Shown: positions 11,419-23,900 of the stretch, one piece after another
Position numbering within the stretch: position 1 is the first letter of the stretch
How the letters are laid out: every line of letters starts with the position of its first letter
Source: Paragonimus westermani
Lineage: Eukaryota; Platyhelminthes; Trematoda; Plagiorchiida; Troglotrematidae
Direction: 5' to 3'
Length of the DNA: 64,000 bases
Assembly: GCA_008508345.1 (NCBI GenBank)
Contig: QNGE01001237.1
Span: 36,672-100,671 of the forward strand
Notes under the pieces: model-generated
The model's database searches: none
Seen by the model: the letters and a program-made list of their open reading frames with translations, nothing else
Told to the model about the DNA's origin: nothing
Position numbers and translations under genes: made by a program

Positions 11419-12214
11419 CACTGCTTGTCACACGTAGCAAGCAATTCCACTGTGTGCAAAAGCCGTGAGTTTCGAACCTTCGTCTGTTATGGTTCTGACT
11501 AATGACAGACTAGTGTGTAGATTGACCTGATTTATGAGCTTAATTCACTCAAATATTTTTGACTTTCATCACTGTTATGTGTAGCAACTGAAGACCATTG
11601 TTAATCCAAACAGGCGATAGCCACAGGGAGGCCACAAGAAGGTTCTATGTCCTCCGAACAAGTGCATCCAAGGCGACGTGTACAAGAGAACTTATAAAAA
11701 TTTCGCTTTTTGTGGTATAACCAGGATGAAGACGTAGACCTATCTGAAACTCTATGGACTGTTATGAGCTTCGCAGATTGAAGGACCATTTTGGATACCG
11801 TCATCTATAAATATGCTAGTCCATTCATCTAACTTACATGCGCACGCAATGTTCAGATCGTTCACCACTCACAGCTTTCCCTCGTCAAAAAAACTGCCGC
11901 TAGCTTCATGCTGCGGTGCCTGATCATTGTTTAGGTCTGTTGATTTATTCCAATCAAGTCTTCCATTTGAATTTGTTGAAGACTTGGAAAACCAATAATG
12001 GTGTGTAATTAGGGATTGTAATGCGTAAATTACACGACTAGAACTTGAGGGCACCTGCACACAGTTTCGTGTTTGAACCACTCTATATAACTGACAGTAA
12101 TGAAAGGCAACATCCGTGGTGTTCGGATGTGCACATCAAAATGGTCGAAGACAAGGAACACCACTATACATAGAAGTGGCACCACAAATGACTTGCAATA
12201 AACAGCCCGTGAGC
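11419..12214. other. Unassigned stretch
   Basis: No gene was recognised. The first ~150 bp may be the untranslated end of the Penelope-like element. Confidence 0.4.
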
Positions 12215-12285
12215 TTTGGTATTGATATGTTCGCCGAGTTTGGCAAAGATTGTTTGCCAAGCTCGGCGAACATATCAATACCAAA
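12215..12285. repeat. Near-perfect 71-nt hairpin (33-bp arms, 5-nt loop)
   Basis: The arm TTTGGTATTGATATGTTCGC continuing CGAGTTTGGCAAA (12215-12247) is followed by the loop GATTG (12248-12252) and the reverse complement at 12253-12285, with one mismatch that is G-T in RNA. The first 24 bases of the arm recur at 18899-18922. It could be a short palindromic transposon derivative, a fold-back from template switching, or a transcribed hairpin. There is no evidence for which. Confidence 0.9.
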
Positions 12286-13462
12286 ACCATCAACCCGAGC
12301 TACGAAAAACACTACCACTGTTCCCAACCATCAGAATATTGTGAGCTTCTGGAGGATGAACGAACATGAAGATGACGCAGTTAGCTGTGCGTAGAAGTGA
12401 ATGCAACTTTCGGCATTAGTTGAACGGCAATGGAACAAGGTCTGCTGTGCGACCTTGATCGAGGGCAACTGTGATGTAAACTTCATTTGACTGTCCAGGT
12501 GATTGGTCGGCTTCAGCGAATACCAGTGGGGCTGTTAAAGCTGAACCCGGACATCCCCCATATTGTTCTACAATTCGTGATTAGGGTTGGATCGACGAAA
12601 CGAGGGATAGTCAGGGGGTGATTTTGCCCCATTTTTTTTCCGACCACGTTAACCAATTCACTTCACCATATGCACTTTGAAGGAAACGCATGCGGTTCAG
12701 CTGTCGATGACTCAATCGTTTGATTCACTACAAATGCATCCACCATAGAGTTGCTAATAGGGTTTGTAACCGAGCCTAGACTGGTCCTTGATTTTGAATT
12801 GGGTGAGCCATTGGACAGACAGCCCGTAGTACCACATACACGCAACTTATTCAGAACGAATGAGGAAGAATAATGCGTCGAAAGAACGTTGGATGAGGCG
12901 AGATCCTCATTACTCAGTTCATCAGCACATGTCAAAAAAAGTATGTGCGCATTTTCACTCAGGAATTCTAGTCCACAACGCTGACAGTCTTCCGGTGAGA
13001 AATCACGTACGCTTCTGTCAAGTTCCGCTCGGTTGGTTAGTGTTGCTCGTTGTCAATCTTTACATGCCACTCCTCTCCGATTGGCCGATTTAACCCAGTG
13101 ATGGACTGCTCAGTTTTGCGTGCCCGTAACCTGCGGTCATCACACGCAACTGTGAGAGATTGCAGCACATGAATCGGATCAGTCCAATAGTGCTCACACA
13201 CACACACACCTACATTTGTTCGTATTGCATGTGTGTATACAAGTGTCCGTACGCCCCATGATCATCCAAATTAATAGGTCGATGCGTCCAGCATGAGAAT
13301 ATCACCATCTCCACACTACGGACAATGTCGCAAAGCCCGTTAGCAAACAAGCAGTTAAAACGAAACGTCCGTCTGCTCAGTCAAGTCGAACACAGTTCGA
13401 CAATCACAAGCGGAATTGGATTAGCGTTCATATATGATAATTAGGTCGTCTAATGTGAGATC
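12286..13462. other. Unassigned stretch
   Basis: No gene was recognised. A short (CA)n run lies at about 13194-13209. A 90-codon minus frame (12663-12935) matches nothing I know. Confidence 0.4.
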
Positions 13463-13672
13463 AACTTCGTAGTGGTCAACATGGTTACTTCGCGAAAGCG
13501 TGGCCACAGTTCTAGTCCAGGCCGTGGCAAGGATATGCACTAATGACGGGCTCTAATGAGAGCGTAACTCGAGTCCAGGGCTTCTTTTCGAAAGAGTTCG
13601 ACTGGAAAGTCTGTGGGGGTATTGACAGCTGTGATCAAGTGTGCGTGATGTTCAATCTATATTAGCCTCATA
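13463..13672 (+). repeat. tRNA-derived SINE copy with best-kept hammerhead stem II (copy d)
   Basis: The head AGTGGTCAACATGGTTACTT (A-box-like) and GTTCTAGTCC (B-box) are followed by GGATATGCACTA, a changed core (ATGACGG), a perfect stem II GCTCT-AATG-AGAGC, GTAAC (from GAAAC), CTCGAGTCC and AGGGCTTCTTTTCGAA. The tail GATCAAGTGTGCGTGATGTT matches the other copies. GCACTA here pairs with the TAGTGC found in copy b's 3' strand, as expected of an ancestral stem I. Confidence 0.77.
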
Positions 13673-16600
13673 TTTCATGAGACCAGCACGTTTGTGCTCG
13701 GCAAGTCACCTGGCCTACTAGAACAACCAACACAATCGCTAAGCCAATTTTGTCATCCGTTTGTACATATGCGCACGCATCTAACAGGAGTTGATAAAAC
13801 GAAACTCCCAATTGGTGCGTTCATTCATATGCACACAACTGGAACAAGCGTTCAAAGTGGATATCAACGCGTTCGTTTCAAGACAAGTTTTAGCTACGGT
13901 TCAGATGGGCTAATATTAACAGTGAGAAACTGGCAAAAATTGGCTAATATTGTAATCACCATTGCCCAGAGTTATGTACCAATAGTCAAACGTTGACAAG
14001 TTATGGCCCGCGTTGAAAAACCAAATGACCACTAGCCTACAAGCCAAAACAGTTCAGCTCGTGACGACACCCTACTCGCTGATGACATCTGAATCCTGTC
14101 CAGATGAGGGTAGCCAACGTCTACTTTACATAAAAGCAACTGACGTTGGTTGACATAGGTTCCAAACAACCATTTTCACTGGAGGCCCAAATGTTGTCAT
14201 GCATGCAAACGAGCACAACAAACGATTGGCTGGTCTACCGTCGGCTGACAAGGTGACTTTAGTGAGTCTCGAACATAAATTGACAACCGAGAGTTGGTGA
14301 ACATTAACTTTGTAAAGCAATCACGGACAGTATCCAAAGTGCACTTGAAGGTCTCGTTGATGAGAACAAAGAAGCGACAAACAATTCCTCGTCTTCCATC
14401 GTCATGGTCTTTACAACACGAGAGGCACATCAAATCTTAGTTGCCCATATCTTTCAAGAGTAGGCCACTAATGGTGCGAATGCTTTTCCAACCGGTTAAG
14501 AGTGATTCTTAACCAAAATCTCCTCCATTACAAACGTAGCAGTGAAAGACGGGTGTTCACCGTACCGATGTGGACAGCAGTAACCGGAAGGACCAGTGTC
14601 CGCATAAGAGACAAAATAGGCGGGTCTGGTTATAACTAACTCCAACAACAGGACAGGCTTACAATTAACTAATACTGAGATAATCCTCAACTGATACCAC
14701 AGAACCTCCAACCTATTACCATACATACCTCCAAAGGCATCGCAGGGAAACGGGCTCACGCAGTTGATCAACGAACTTGGTCTCTTGTTTCTGGATTAAA
14801 TTACAACCAGGCCCCACGGTGCCCGTGTGCTACTCATCTGGATACCCATGTCCCTTTAGTTATCACGGTTTACAATAGAACGGCACATTTATCTTTTAAA
14901 ACCGAGAAAACAAGGAGTGAGTTTTAGTTGAGTGTCAGTCGCAACCGATTGGCAATCAGACCTAGGTCACGACGATGGTAACCTGCAAAATACACGGTGT
15001 AGTGCACGCAAGCACACGCGCATTGTTACGTTGCATCGAAAACAGTGTAATAAGTTGTTTTCACCTCACAAGTATTCGCCTTCGATGTAAAATCCCCCAC
15101 CCTAGGTCGCAGAAGGTAGAATTGCTGAGCGACAGCATTATCCACTAGGTATGACAATACGATATATTAGTCCGTATGAACAATGGATCATCTGCGGCAA
15201 AGCGTCAGAGGCACACTGATGGCCCGTGGTCAGCCCATAAAACCCTGGGATAAGACCAATGTACATAATCCAACTGGCTTCAGTGTTTATGGCGCACTGA
15301 GTCACGTAAACGATAGGTTTGATTAGACCTTTACAGAATAGTGAACCGAGCAAGTGATATTCTTCGGAGCAATCAACATTCGCTCTGAAGTCGCCAAGAT
15401 AAAAATCGTGTGAAACTCGATCGGCTGGATTGGTTGACTAGACTTCAAATCTATATCGGACAACAGGACTTCATAGTAGGCACAATACGTGGATTGCCGA
15501 TTGTGGGTAACACAATTCGATTTGTTCTTGAATATATGTGGTTATGTCGCGGTTCTGAAATGTCCCGGATAAGCTCCAGCTAAAATCGGACAGCACTGGT
15601 AATGCTATTTGGCGAATATCAAAATAATTCAACATATATCAAGCCCTCATGAAGCGAAAGTAAACGATTGCACGCTGGGCGACATCCGACTTTGTAATTA
15701 GTTTGGAAATCTCTAAGCCAATGAGGCGTGCGAAATTGAACAATTAATCAATTCTTCGAGAAAATAGAACAGTTTTAGAAAAATTGAAGTAGTATATCCC
15801 TATTGATGCGGTTGAAGGTATTGGTATACTTCGGGAAACAGAAACGACCTATCATGTATTCGCCAACTAACAATTAAGACAGCAAAGATTACCTGCAAAA
15901 GACAGTAGCAGATCAGCAAAATCAGTCTCGAACACCAAGGATAACAATTGTACCAGTCATCTTTGATTTTCACGAAGTGTCTAACCCAGGTCGACTAAAT
16001 TACGAATCCGAGTTGGAAAGCAATTACTAGGTCTTTGTATGAGCACGTTAGATAACTTGACAGCCAGTAGAAAAGTCCTGACTACGATATGCACATCGTG
16101 ACAAACCCATAAGAACCACTTCTATTTCCAAGCATTAACATATTGTTCAGAAAGTTTAAGGATTTCGATGATTTTAACTTGATGAGAACTGATGATCGTG
16201 GAGTGAATGAATAGAATGGACGGGACACCTACTGCATCTCCTCTGAAGATGATCGGTCAGCCTGAGCATTACTCCTAGGCGAATATGGCAGGGCACACAG
16301 GTGTGAAAATCCGGTTATGCCCAAACCGAATCCAGTTGAGCAGTAATCACCGTGGCTGCCACATGAGAACGTGGGTTGGAGTGATCGGTTCTTCTCTGAG
16401 CTTCACATTTAGGCCGCAAACGCTTCAGCACCAAACGAGGTAGCCTAACCAGTGGGTCGGGTCTGAGGTTGGAAGATAGCGAAGTTTTAGTACTTCCTGC
16501 TCCTGTACGTAAAGATGAGTTGACCTTTTGACCTGAATTCCGGCTGGTTACTTCCGGTCGGAATTCTGATCGGTCATTTAATGGTGTTTTTGAGCGTCTG

Positions 16601-18600
16601 ATCTGCAGCCTGAGCATCATTTGCGGCTTCTTAATGTTTATCAGAAATCTGACTGGACAGTTTATTTTCCATCGAGTCGGCCGGATTCGCCCCCTTGAAA
16701 TTCCAAGCGAATGGTTATGCAGTGTCTGGCCTTGATCATGGACTCCACCTGTCCAAGCTGTTCCGTTCTAAGAAGACAGATAAATATGGCAGCTTTTGCA
16801 TTACCTCAAATACTTGGCTCATTGACTTCGTATAGATCAATGTAAGTTTGTTGAACTGGCTGATAAATATCAGGCTCTGAGGAACTCTCTTGTACGTTCG
16901 TTGTTTGCCTGAGTGGGGATTTCTGTGGTGCTCAGTTTGGGCGCAGGTCTAGTTTGATCCTCGTGGACGGAAATCAACGAAAATCGATCACGTCTCTTGA
17001 TAACCCATTCGTGTTCATGAATTTGTGTACATAACTATTCAGGTTTGCCGTTTTTGTGTAAAACGTTTTGAGTATGACGCTTCTTATATCGGTGGGCTTA
17101 ATTTGTTCGTTTGGTTTTCAATGTACTTCTCGCAATGCTAACATGATGTGGTATATTGCTGTCATTTCAGAGGTGATTTGGACACACGGTAAAACAGTTC
17201 ATAGTGTTGTTCAAATCCCCCCATGAAATGGTTATGCAGTGCAGCGGATTTCTACCAAGAGTTTTTTTTAACTCGGAAGCTGGTTTGAAAGTCAATTTGA
17301 TTGTAAAAGCAACGGTGAAATAATTAGCGCCAAATGACCTAAACCAGATTCAGCATCACACACCAATAATACTGTCACTGAATTAAAACCCGGATTGTAC
17401 AATTTATGAAACAAAGTAAAATATCGGAAAGTAAATGCGACACAGATCAGATGAACACATCGACAAAAACAACCGCAAAAGAATCGTAGGACCACTTACA
17501 TTGGTGTGTACCCCGGCAGCAGAAGACAGTGAAGTGTGCTTATTCCGTTCCACTCAGAACTTCAGTAATGCTTTCCGCCATGGCTCTGATAAGAGGAGCA
17601 GTAAACTCAGTTCAGTACTTTTTCATACGAAGCCCGCTGAAGACCGTAGCATTTTTCTGCACCGGTCCGGTGGTGATTTCCCACAGACTTTCCATAAGGA
17701 TCAAAGGCTAATTCGTAGAGCACACATTCCCAAAAATGGACAGGATCTTGTACCATGGGACGTGCATACTGGCGCAGTGTTGGAGGGCGGTAAGAAGCCA
17801 TCCAGTGTATTGGCACCAGACCTCACATGGTTCTCACCATCCATACGTCATTGAAAATATGTTCCAAACCATCAGACCAACCCTGACGGGTCTTCCCATG
17901 AAAACATCTTGACAATCACTGGCATCCCCAGTCCAGACTGAATATGCCATATCACAAAAACAACACATCTTAATGAGGCATCCGAGAGATGAGCCACCAC
18001 CATCAACAAACGACGTCAGAAGTGTTCAGGAATGATAAAAATGGAACCTTCCCTCATTCCGTAACTCAGACAGGGGCAATCATTAAAGTCGTTTGCGTTG
18101 TTTTTACGCAGAAATTCAGTTGAATGACAAACTTCAAATAAGTCTGTTATCCTAGATGTCGATGCGAAGTAGTCCGAGCCTGTCACTAAGATGAAAAGTT
18201 CAGCTGCATAGCTTAGCCTCGGAATCGGTCGAGAATGTACGGTATACGTGAATGTTTTTGCCCGGATTGAAATCCTACCTTCCTGAAACTCACCAAAGGT
18301 CACACTTCGTGGAATCGCTCACCGATTGTCCGGTTGAGACCAAAATGGATGCAAACCCGTGCATGCGTCAATTATTCGTGAAAGCGGCACCAACGTCTCG
18401 GTGACATTTCGGCTAACAGCCAATCACTGAAACTGTTTTCTCCATGGCAATGCTAATCAACGCTCGCCATCCGGCTCCATGTGTACACAAACTATTGACT
18501 CATGCATTTTGTCTGCCCTGGAACTGATAACCTCTTTTGCCTCATGTAAACCCAATCGTTGGCCGCTTCTATTGTTGTTGCAATCCGCATGTCCTACATA
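13673..18600. other. Unassigned stretch
   Basis: No gene was recognised in nearly 5 kb. A 101-codon minus frame (16315-16620) is rich in Arg, Ser and Leu without a known motif. A GAATTCCG/CGGAATTC inverted repeat lies at 16535-16566. At 17292-17854 frames on both strands are open for 60-139 codons but give no family match. The 14-mer ATGGTTATGCAGTG occurs twice, near 16711 and 17229. Confidence 0.4.
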
Positions 18601-18609
18601 TTGTAATGT

Positions 18610-20900
18610 TTTACGTTCGTGACTCAAGAGAATAAGCGAAATGTTAACACCTCGTGATATATCTTCTATTGTTATTGGTGAACGGGATAAAGGGAACTTA
18701 ATATTTTCAATATTGTGAATCCGTCAGAATTCAAGTGGGTACAGATCAAGGATGTCAAGCTGAGACTCGTATGCGATACACCTTGAGCCTGTAATAAGTT
18801 CCACAGCCAGGCACTGAACACGCTCAACAGTCAGTATGTATTTCTTCAATCCGGTGTACATGACTTGACTGGCATGCTCACTTGACAGTCTTGTATAATT
18901 TGGTATTGATATGTTCGCCGAGACGTAACGTAAAAGGCGAGTTGGACGACATTCAGATGCCTGGATCCTTCTTCAAATCGATTTTCGTGATGTCCACTAT
19001 TCCGAACGCAAATCACGAACGCATTGACAGTCACCACCGCGTGAGGTGTATGCACACTGACTGTCATTTACCATCCGACCAGCACTTAACAACGTCGAAA
19101 ATCTGCAGTGCACGGGATTACTAGCACTCCAGACTTTTAATTCGTTAACGTAGAAAATAACATTACTAGAAATATCGTCCGGAAGGACGTTGGTGCAAAC
19201 AAGAAATAATAGAGGACCAAGTACTGACCCTTGAGGAACTTCCGCATAAATCAAAGAGAAAGATGAATAGTCTGATCCAGTTTTAATTCTAAAATTTCCA
19301 CCATGAAAAAAGAGGCAATTCAACGTAGGATGGATGCCATAAGCTTCCAAACTGCGTCTGAAGAGAGGCTAGGTGTTACATGGTCGAAAGCCTTGGCGAA
19401 ATCGTAAAAAGTAACGTCTGAGATAAGACCATGGTCATTGACCCGTCAGTTTATCCCCGAAGATGATCGTAGTCATTGTGCATGACCGATTAGGAAGAAA
19501 ACCTTGGTGAGTAGTGAAGATACGAGCATTCGATAAGTGCTCAAGGATGACGCGTTTCAACAAACACTCCATTATCATGAACTGAATGCTACTAAAGTTG
19601 ATTGGCCAGCAGCTGGCCGGAAAGTACCGATTACAGCCTAGAAAATAGCAGTGACTGCGGTTTCTTTTCATGCTTTAGGGAGAACGCTAGCCCGGAGCGT
19701 CTGACTAAATGGTTTGTAAAAAGGTTCTGCCAGATCAGTAGCTGCTCCTTTAAAGAACCTAAGCCGAATAATGTCCGAGTCTATCTCGTAAGGGAAAGTC
19801 AGCAGTAAGGAGTGCTTGCCGAAACCATCACGGCGGCAAGGTAGGGTGCCAACCCGAGGGTGCCACACCGACGCCTACCGGATAGTGCGATGTAAATGAA
19901 AGAACTGAAAGCATGTTCTTTCACAACCGATGCACATGGTTAAATAAGTTCTTTTCACACGAGCTCCTAGTAGGATGTGCTCTTGTGCGCGTTTAACATA
20001 TTTACGGACTTCCTGCTTGCGTCTGTTTCGGAAGGTGTGGAATGCGCTTAAATTCTGCGAGCTTGCCGCAAGTTTGTTTCACGATTAAGTGGGAAATGTC
20101 ATTAAGACGACGTGGAAGAAGTAAACGAGGGTAGAAAGTGCAGTTTTCACGGTACGAACAAATCACTCACTCTTTAGAATGCGTTTTGAAACGTTTGTTA
20201 GTTCTGATCCACACAATCTTATCCAAGGAGTGAACTGAGATAGCCCCTCTGGCCGTTAAAAATGACTCGATTGGAGTTTTGAACCGTGTACCTTTCGTTG
20301 GTTGTTGTAAACGGTGACAGACAAAACCAAAGACAAGTATAGAAAGGTCACTGGTCATAGCAGCTGATTAATGTACACTGTTTATCATTTGGTTTCCAAT
20401 AGTGACAGACAGGGGATCTGATCAATATTCCATATCCACTTTTTTCTTGTCAACATCGATAGGGAAGTCAAGAAACCACTTTCAGAACGCGAGTAGTACA
20501 CTAGTGACCCGTTTACTTTGTGTATTGTAGTCACCCATAAAAACGGTGAGAACCTAGTAATCTTACGAAGCTTTCTAGGCTTAAGAGAAAAGTATTATTA
20601 CCAAAAGTACTGCATGCGAGAGAGTGACAAATAAGTCCCATTAAGAGCGCGTCTTGCTCACACATCGGTGGCCGAAACCAAGAGACGTTTGTCAGAGGAC
20701 TGAAGCTCCTCGATGACTATGGGTGCCGGGGGATTCTGATTAAGGAACATCGTAGATCACACATTCTGACGAGAACAGAATCTGCACGGTAAACTGAGCG
20801 TCCTCTTCACTCGTTGTCATTGATGTCGCACGTAAATCAAGCAAACGTGGGGGTCAAAGCCAAACCAACTGTCTGATTTCCAGTACTGCGTTGAACAGAT
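18610..20900 (-). pseudogene. CR1/Jockey-like non-LTR retrotransposon, endonuclease remnants and RT, decayed
   Basis: Reading leftwards on the minus strand: possible endonuclease remnants (20350-20850, weak); FKGAATDLAEPFYKPFSQTL and VLPKA (~19670-19770); FLPNRSCTMTT (~19460-19500); motif A as FAKAFDH (~19384-19404); motif B as VPQGSVLGPLLFLV (~19208-19250); a motif C position reading FYVNELKVWSASN (~19115-19157) in place of YADD; and the C-terminal region VERVQCLAVELITG and YESQLDILDLYPLEF (~18725-18830). Order and motifs match CR1/Jockey RTs. Stops, frameshifts and the altered catalytic box show it is dead. Confidence 0.85.
18899..18922 (+). repeat. 24-bp copy of the 12215 hairpin arm inside the CR1-like element
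   Basis: TTTGGTATTGATATGTTCGC followed by CGAG is identical to the first 24 bases of the arm at 12215. On the minus strand it sits within the RT C-terminal region, interrupting the expected reading between the RT body and VERVQ. It has no opposite arm here. Confidence 0.8.
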
Positions 20901-23900
20901 TCAGACAGCTCGCATAAATCCACTTAACGGCTACATCCCTATTCGTTTTTGAGAGGAACGGCGAAGGAGAGTAAGAGAGAGCTTTGGAGATAAGACTAAT
21001 GGTTTAGGAGGAAACTGAAGAGTAGTATGGTCGGATCCAATTCACTCTATCAAGTCACCCTGCGACAAAACCATCTGAGTGCACTCAACAGGACGCTCAA
21101 TCAGCCATTTGGCACTGTTAACTATAGCTTGTTTATCGAATTTATCATTTTTGAAGGGCGACTGGAAGTTTTCATTCACGGAAAATTTGACTGTGGAATC
21201 TTTCGGGAACGAAACAAAGAGGGCAACGCGTGTCGTGCTATCAGAAAATCACTAACAGAAGGGCCTCATGAAGCGAAAACAAGTTTTGATTCGTGGGAGG
21301 CAACACTAACAAGCCTCTTCGATTCCGAATTCTTGTAAGAAATAATTTTGTGCACGGCCATCTAGTGAGATTTGGGGATGGTAACACAGGAGACGATGTT
21401 CTAAACGGTTGCGCTCGGGATTGGGAGGGCCAGTCATAGGGCTGACCTCCATTGAAAGAGCATCCCCGTTCAGAAGATGAATGTTTGCTTGTTGATAGAT
21501 GTGACCTCCAATCTTCTGGAGAAAAACAGACGTTTATCCGAATCTGCCAGACCAATTTTGTCACTAGCGGGGCTCAACAACTCAGCTCACCCAAAATCAT
21601 TGTAGTTTAATCAACTGCCGCATTGTTTTATCCAAAATCAAGAGATCCTGATCTCAAGTGAACTGATCGATTAGACTGACTACCATGAATAGCTGACGAA
21701 CGACACTGGAAAAGAGCGGTCAATTTCGTACCGTATGAACCAATATATTTCATTGGTTCGTCAATATAGACTTACCTAACAACAGCCAAACCGAAATGAC
21801 CACTAACATGCAGCGGTACCAAGTATGCGAGTCGATACAAGCAAAGCAACGCGTACGCACATAAACGAACACACAAGCACAAACGTTTGATGTAGCAGAC
21901 AAATTACAAAGTGCGGAGACAAGTTCGCTCGGTGACCATTGCAATCTTGCCGCGAATGCGTGCGGGTGACGGCGAGATCGATGCGATACTAACGCGCACA
22001 TGTGAATCGATCGGTGTACATGTGCAGACCGATCGATTGTCAGTGTTAGACAAGCGGAATTGCAAATAAACACAACATTTAATAAAAGTAACGATAGGCT
22101 TCAAGTGGTTCGCTGATGAGTACAAGTCTGTGACGTTCGAAGTCGAGTTTGTTGATACGACTAGACCAAATTCAAATGACAACAGATTTGAACGGCCCTT
22201 AGACCGGCTAAAAAGTGGACTATCAGATCAAACGTATCTGGAGAACACGCGGGATCACGTTCGGTTCATGCATGAATCGATTCGTTCATACGGGCAACGA
22301 CCGACACTAAAATGTCACAGAAAACTAGTTTAGGGGAACTATTTTACCAGATTATTCTAGATCAATAGGAACAAAGAAATCCAGTTACAACCGCCGAAAC
22401 AATTCTCTGAAACAATGAATGACGAACATCATACCAATGTGAAGAATAAAAGCAGCAAACCATCATGACAATCCGAGCGGGAAGAACAAGACAATGACAT
22501 AGTTATCCAACTAGTTTGTTTAGCAAAGGAGCTTTATGAAGGTAGTATGCTTTTCTGAGTCAAAGACAAGACGTGGTCAGCATAACAACTGTGTCAATGG
22601 TCTCATCAGGGTAAGATAGACTCCTCTAAACACAAAATACACGTGATCACCCAAGTCAATATTACTAGGAAAGGACGCCACTTAAAAAGTGCTCAGTTGA
22701 CTGTCGCAGCACATTCGACTGTGAAAATCATTTATTCCGGTGATGATCATTCTTCATTCGTCTCGATCTTCGGTATCAACCTTATAGTATCCGAGATCTT
22801 GAAGCAGGTGGTTAGAAAAATAAACAACCAAGTGTGATGGTTGACCCACTAAGCATGTAAGGACAGTCTGTTGATTTCAGTTTTCTGGAGATGAACTGTC
22901 GGCAACAAATCACAGGAGAAACAGTGAGCCAGCGTAGCGTGGATGATTTTTAAACATCAGCTGATGAAGTGCGTTTCAACTGTCCATCGAACCGAGGGTT
23001 GAATAAAAAATCGGCCATGGGCAAACTGTTATCACAGAGTTCACGTCGGTAAAAAGAAACATTGTTGTGAGAACCCGCATTAAAACAACTGTGAACGAAT
23101 GCCTAGGTGCAATCTTTCGAACCCATTCAGTGCATGTGCGTACCACATGTAGAGAAAATTACATCAGTGGTTAGTTTTGACAAGAGCGAAACTTCAGTCC
23201 TGCATTTTCTACCGAACTAGGACCACCCGAACGCTAACCGATATACGAACTGTCTAACAAATATAACAAACGTGACATATACCTTTCAGAGGTCACATGA
23301 TGGTGGGTTTCAGTGTAAACAAACACACACAAGCATGCTTTACCTTGGATCTGACGAAATGGCACAGTCAGTTCGACAAAAACCAAGGGACCAACCATCT
23401 TTCCTTTTACATGTCAGCAGACATTTCTATTCAGCACCCTTTCGTAAATAGGTCATTTCGGTAAAATAGAACCAGCCCAGTGTGCAAGAGGTTTTATGCA
23501 TGTGGTAATTTACAAGGCCTGCCATGTATGTATGCATGGGTATATATATATATATTACCATCTTAGATGTGAGAAATTAAAACATGTGCCCAGGACAGGA
23601 ACCGCCACTACATCCCCATTTACCGAGCAGATAAGCACAGACGTACTAACATGCACGGATGAGAGCATAAGTGCACTGACCGGCTGGGGCGGAGGAACAG
23701 GCCCAGGCTAGAAAACAAACAAGCCCCAACACCCGACTAATACAACAAACAATGAGGTTAGCATGGAGACCGAGAAAGGAAGGTGTGTGAGAAGAGGGCG
23801 GATTCTAAACAAGAGGACAACAATAGGAACGAACCACATATGGCGGCAGGACAACGGAACACGAGTAAGTCAGCAACAGACCGAAGGACGAGAAAGGAAT

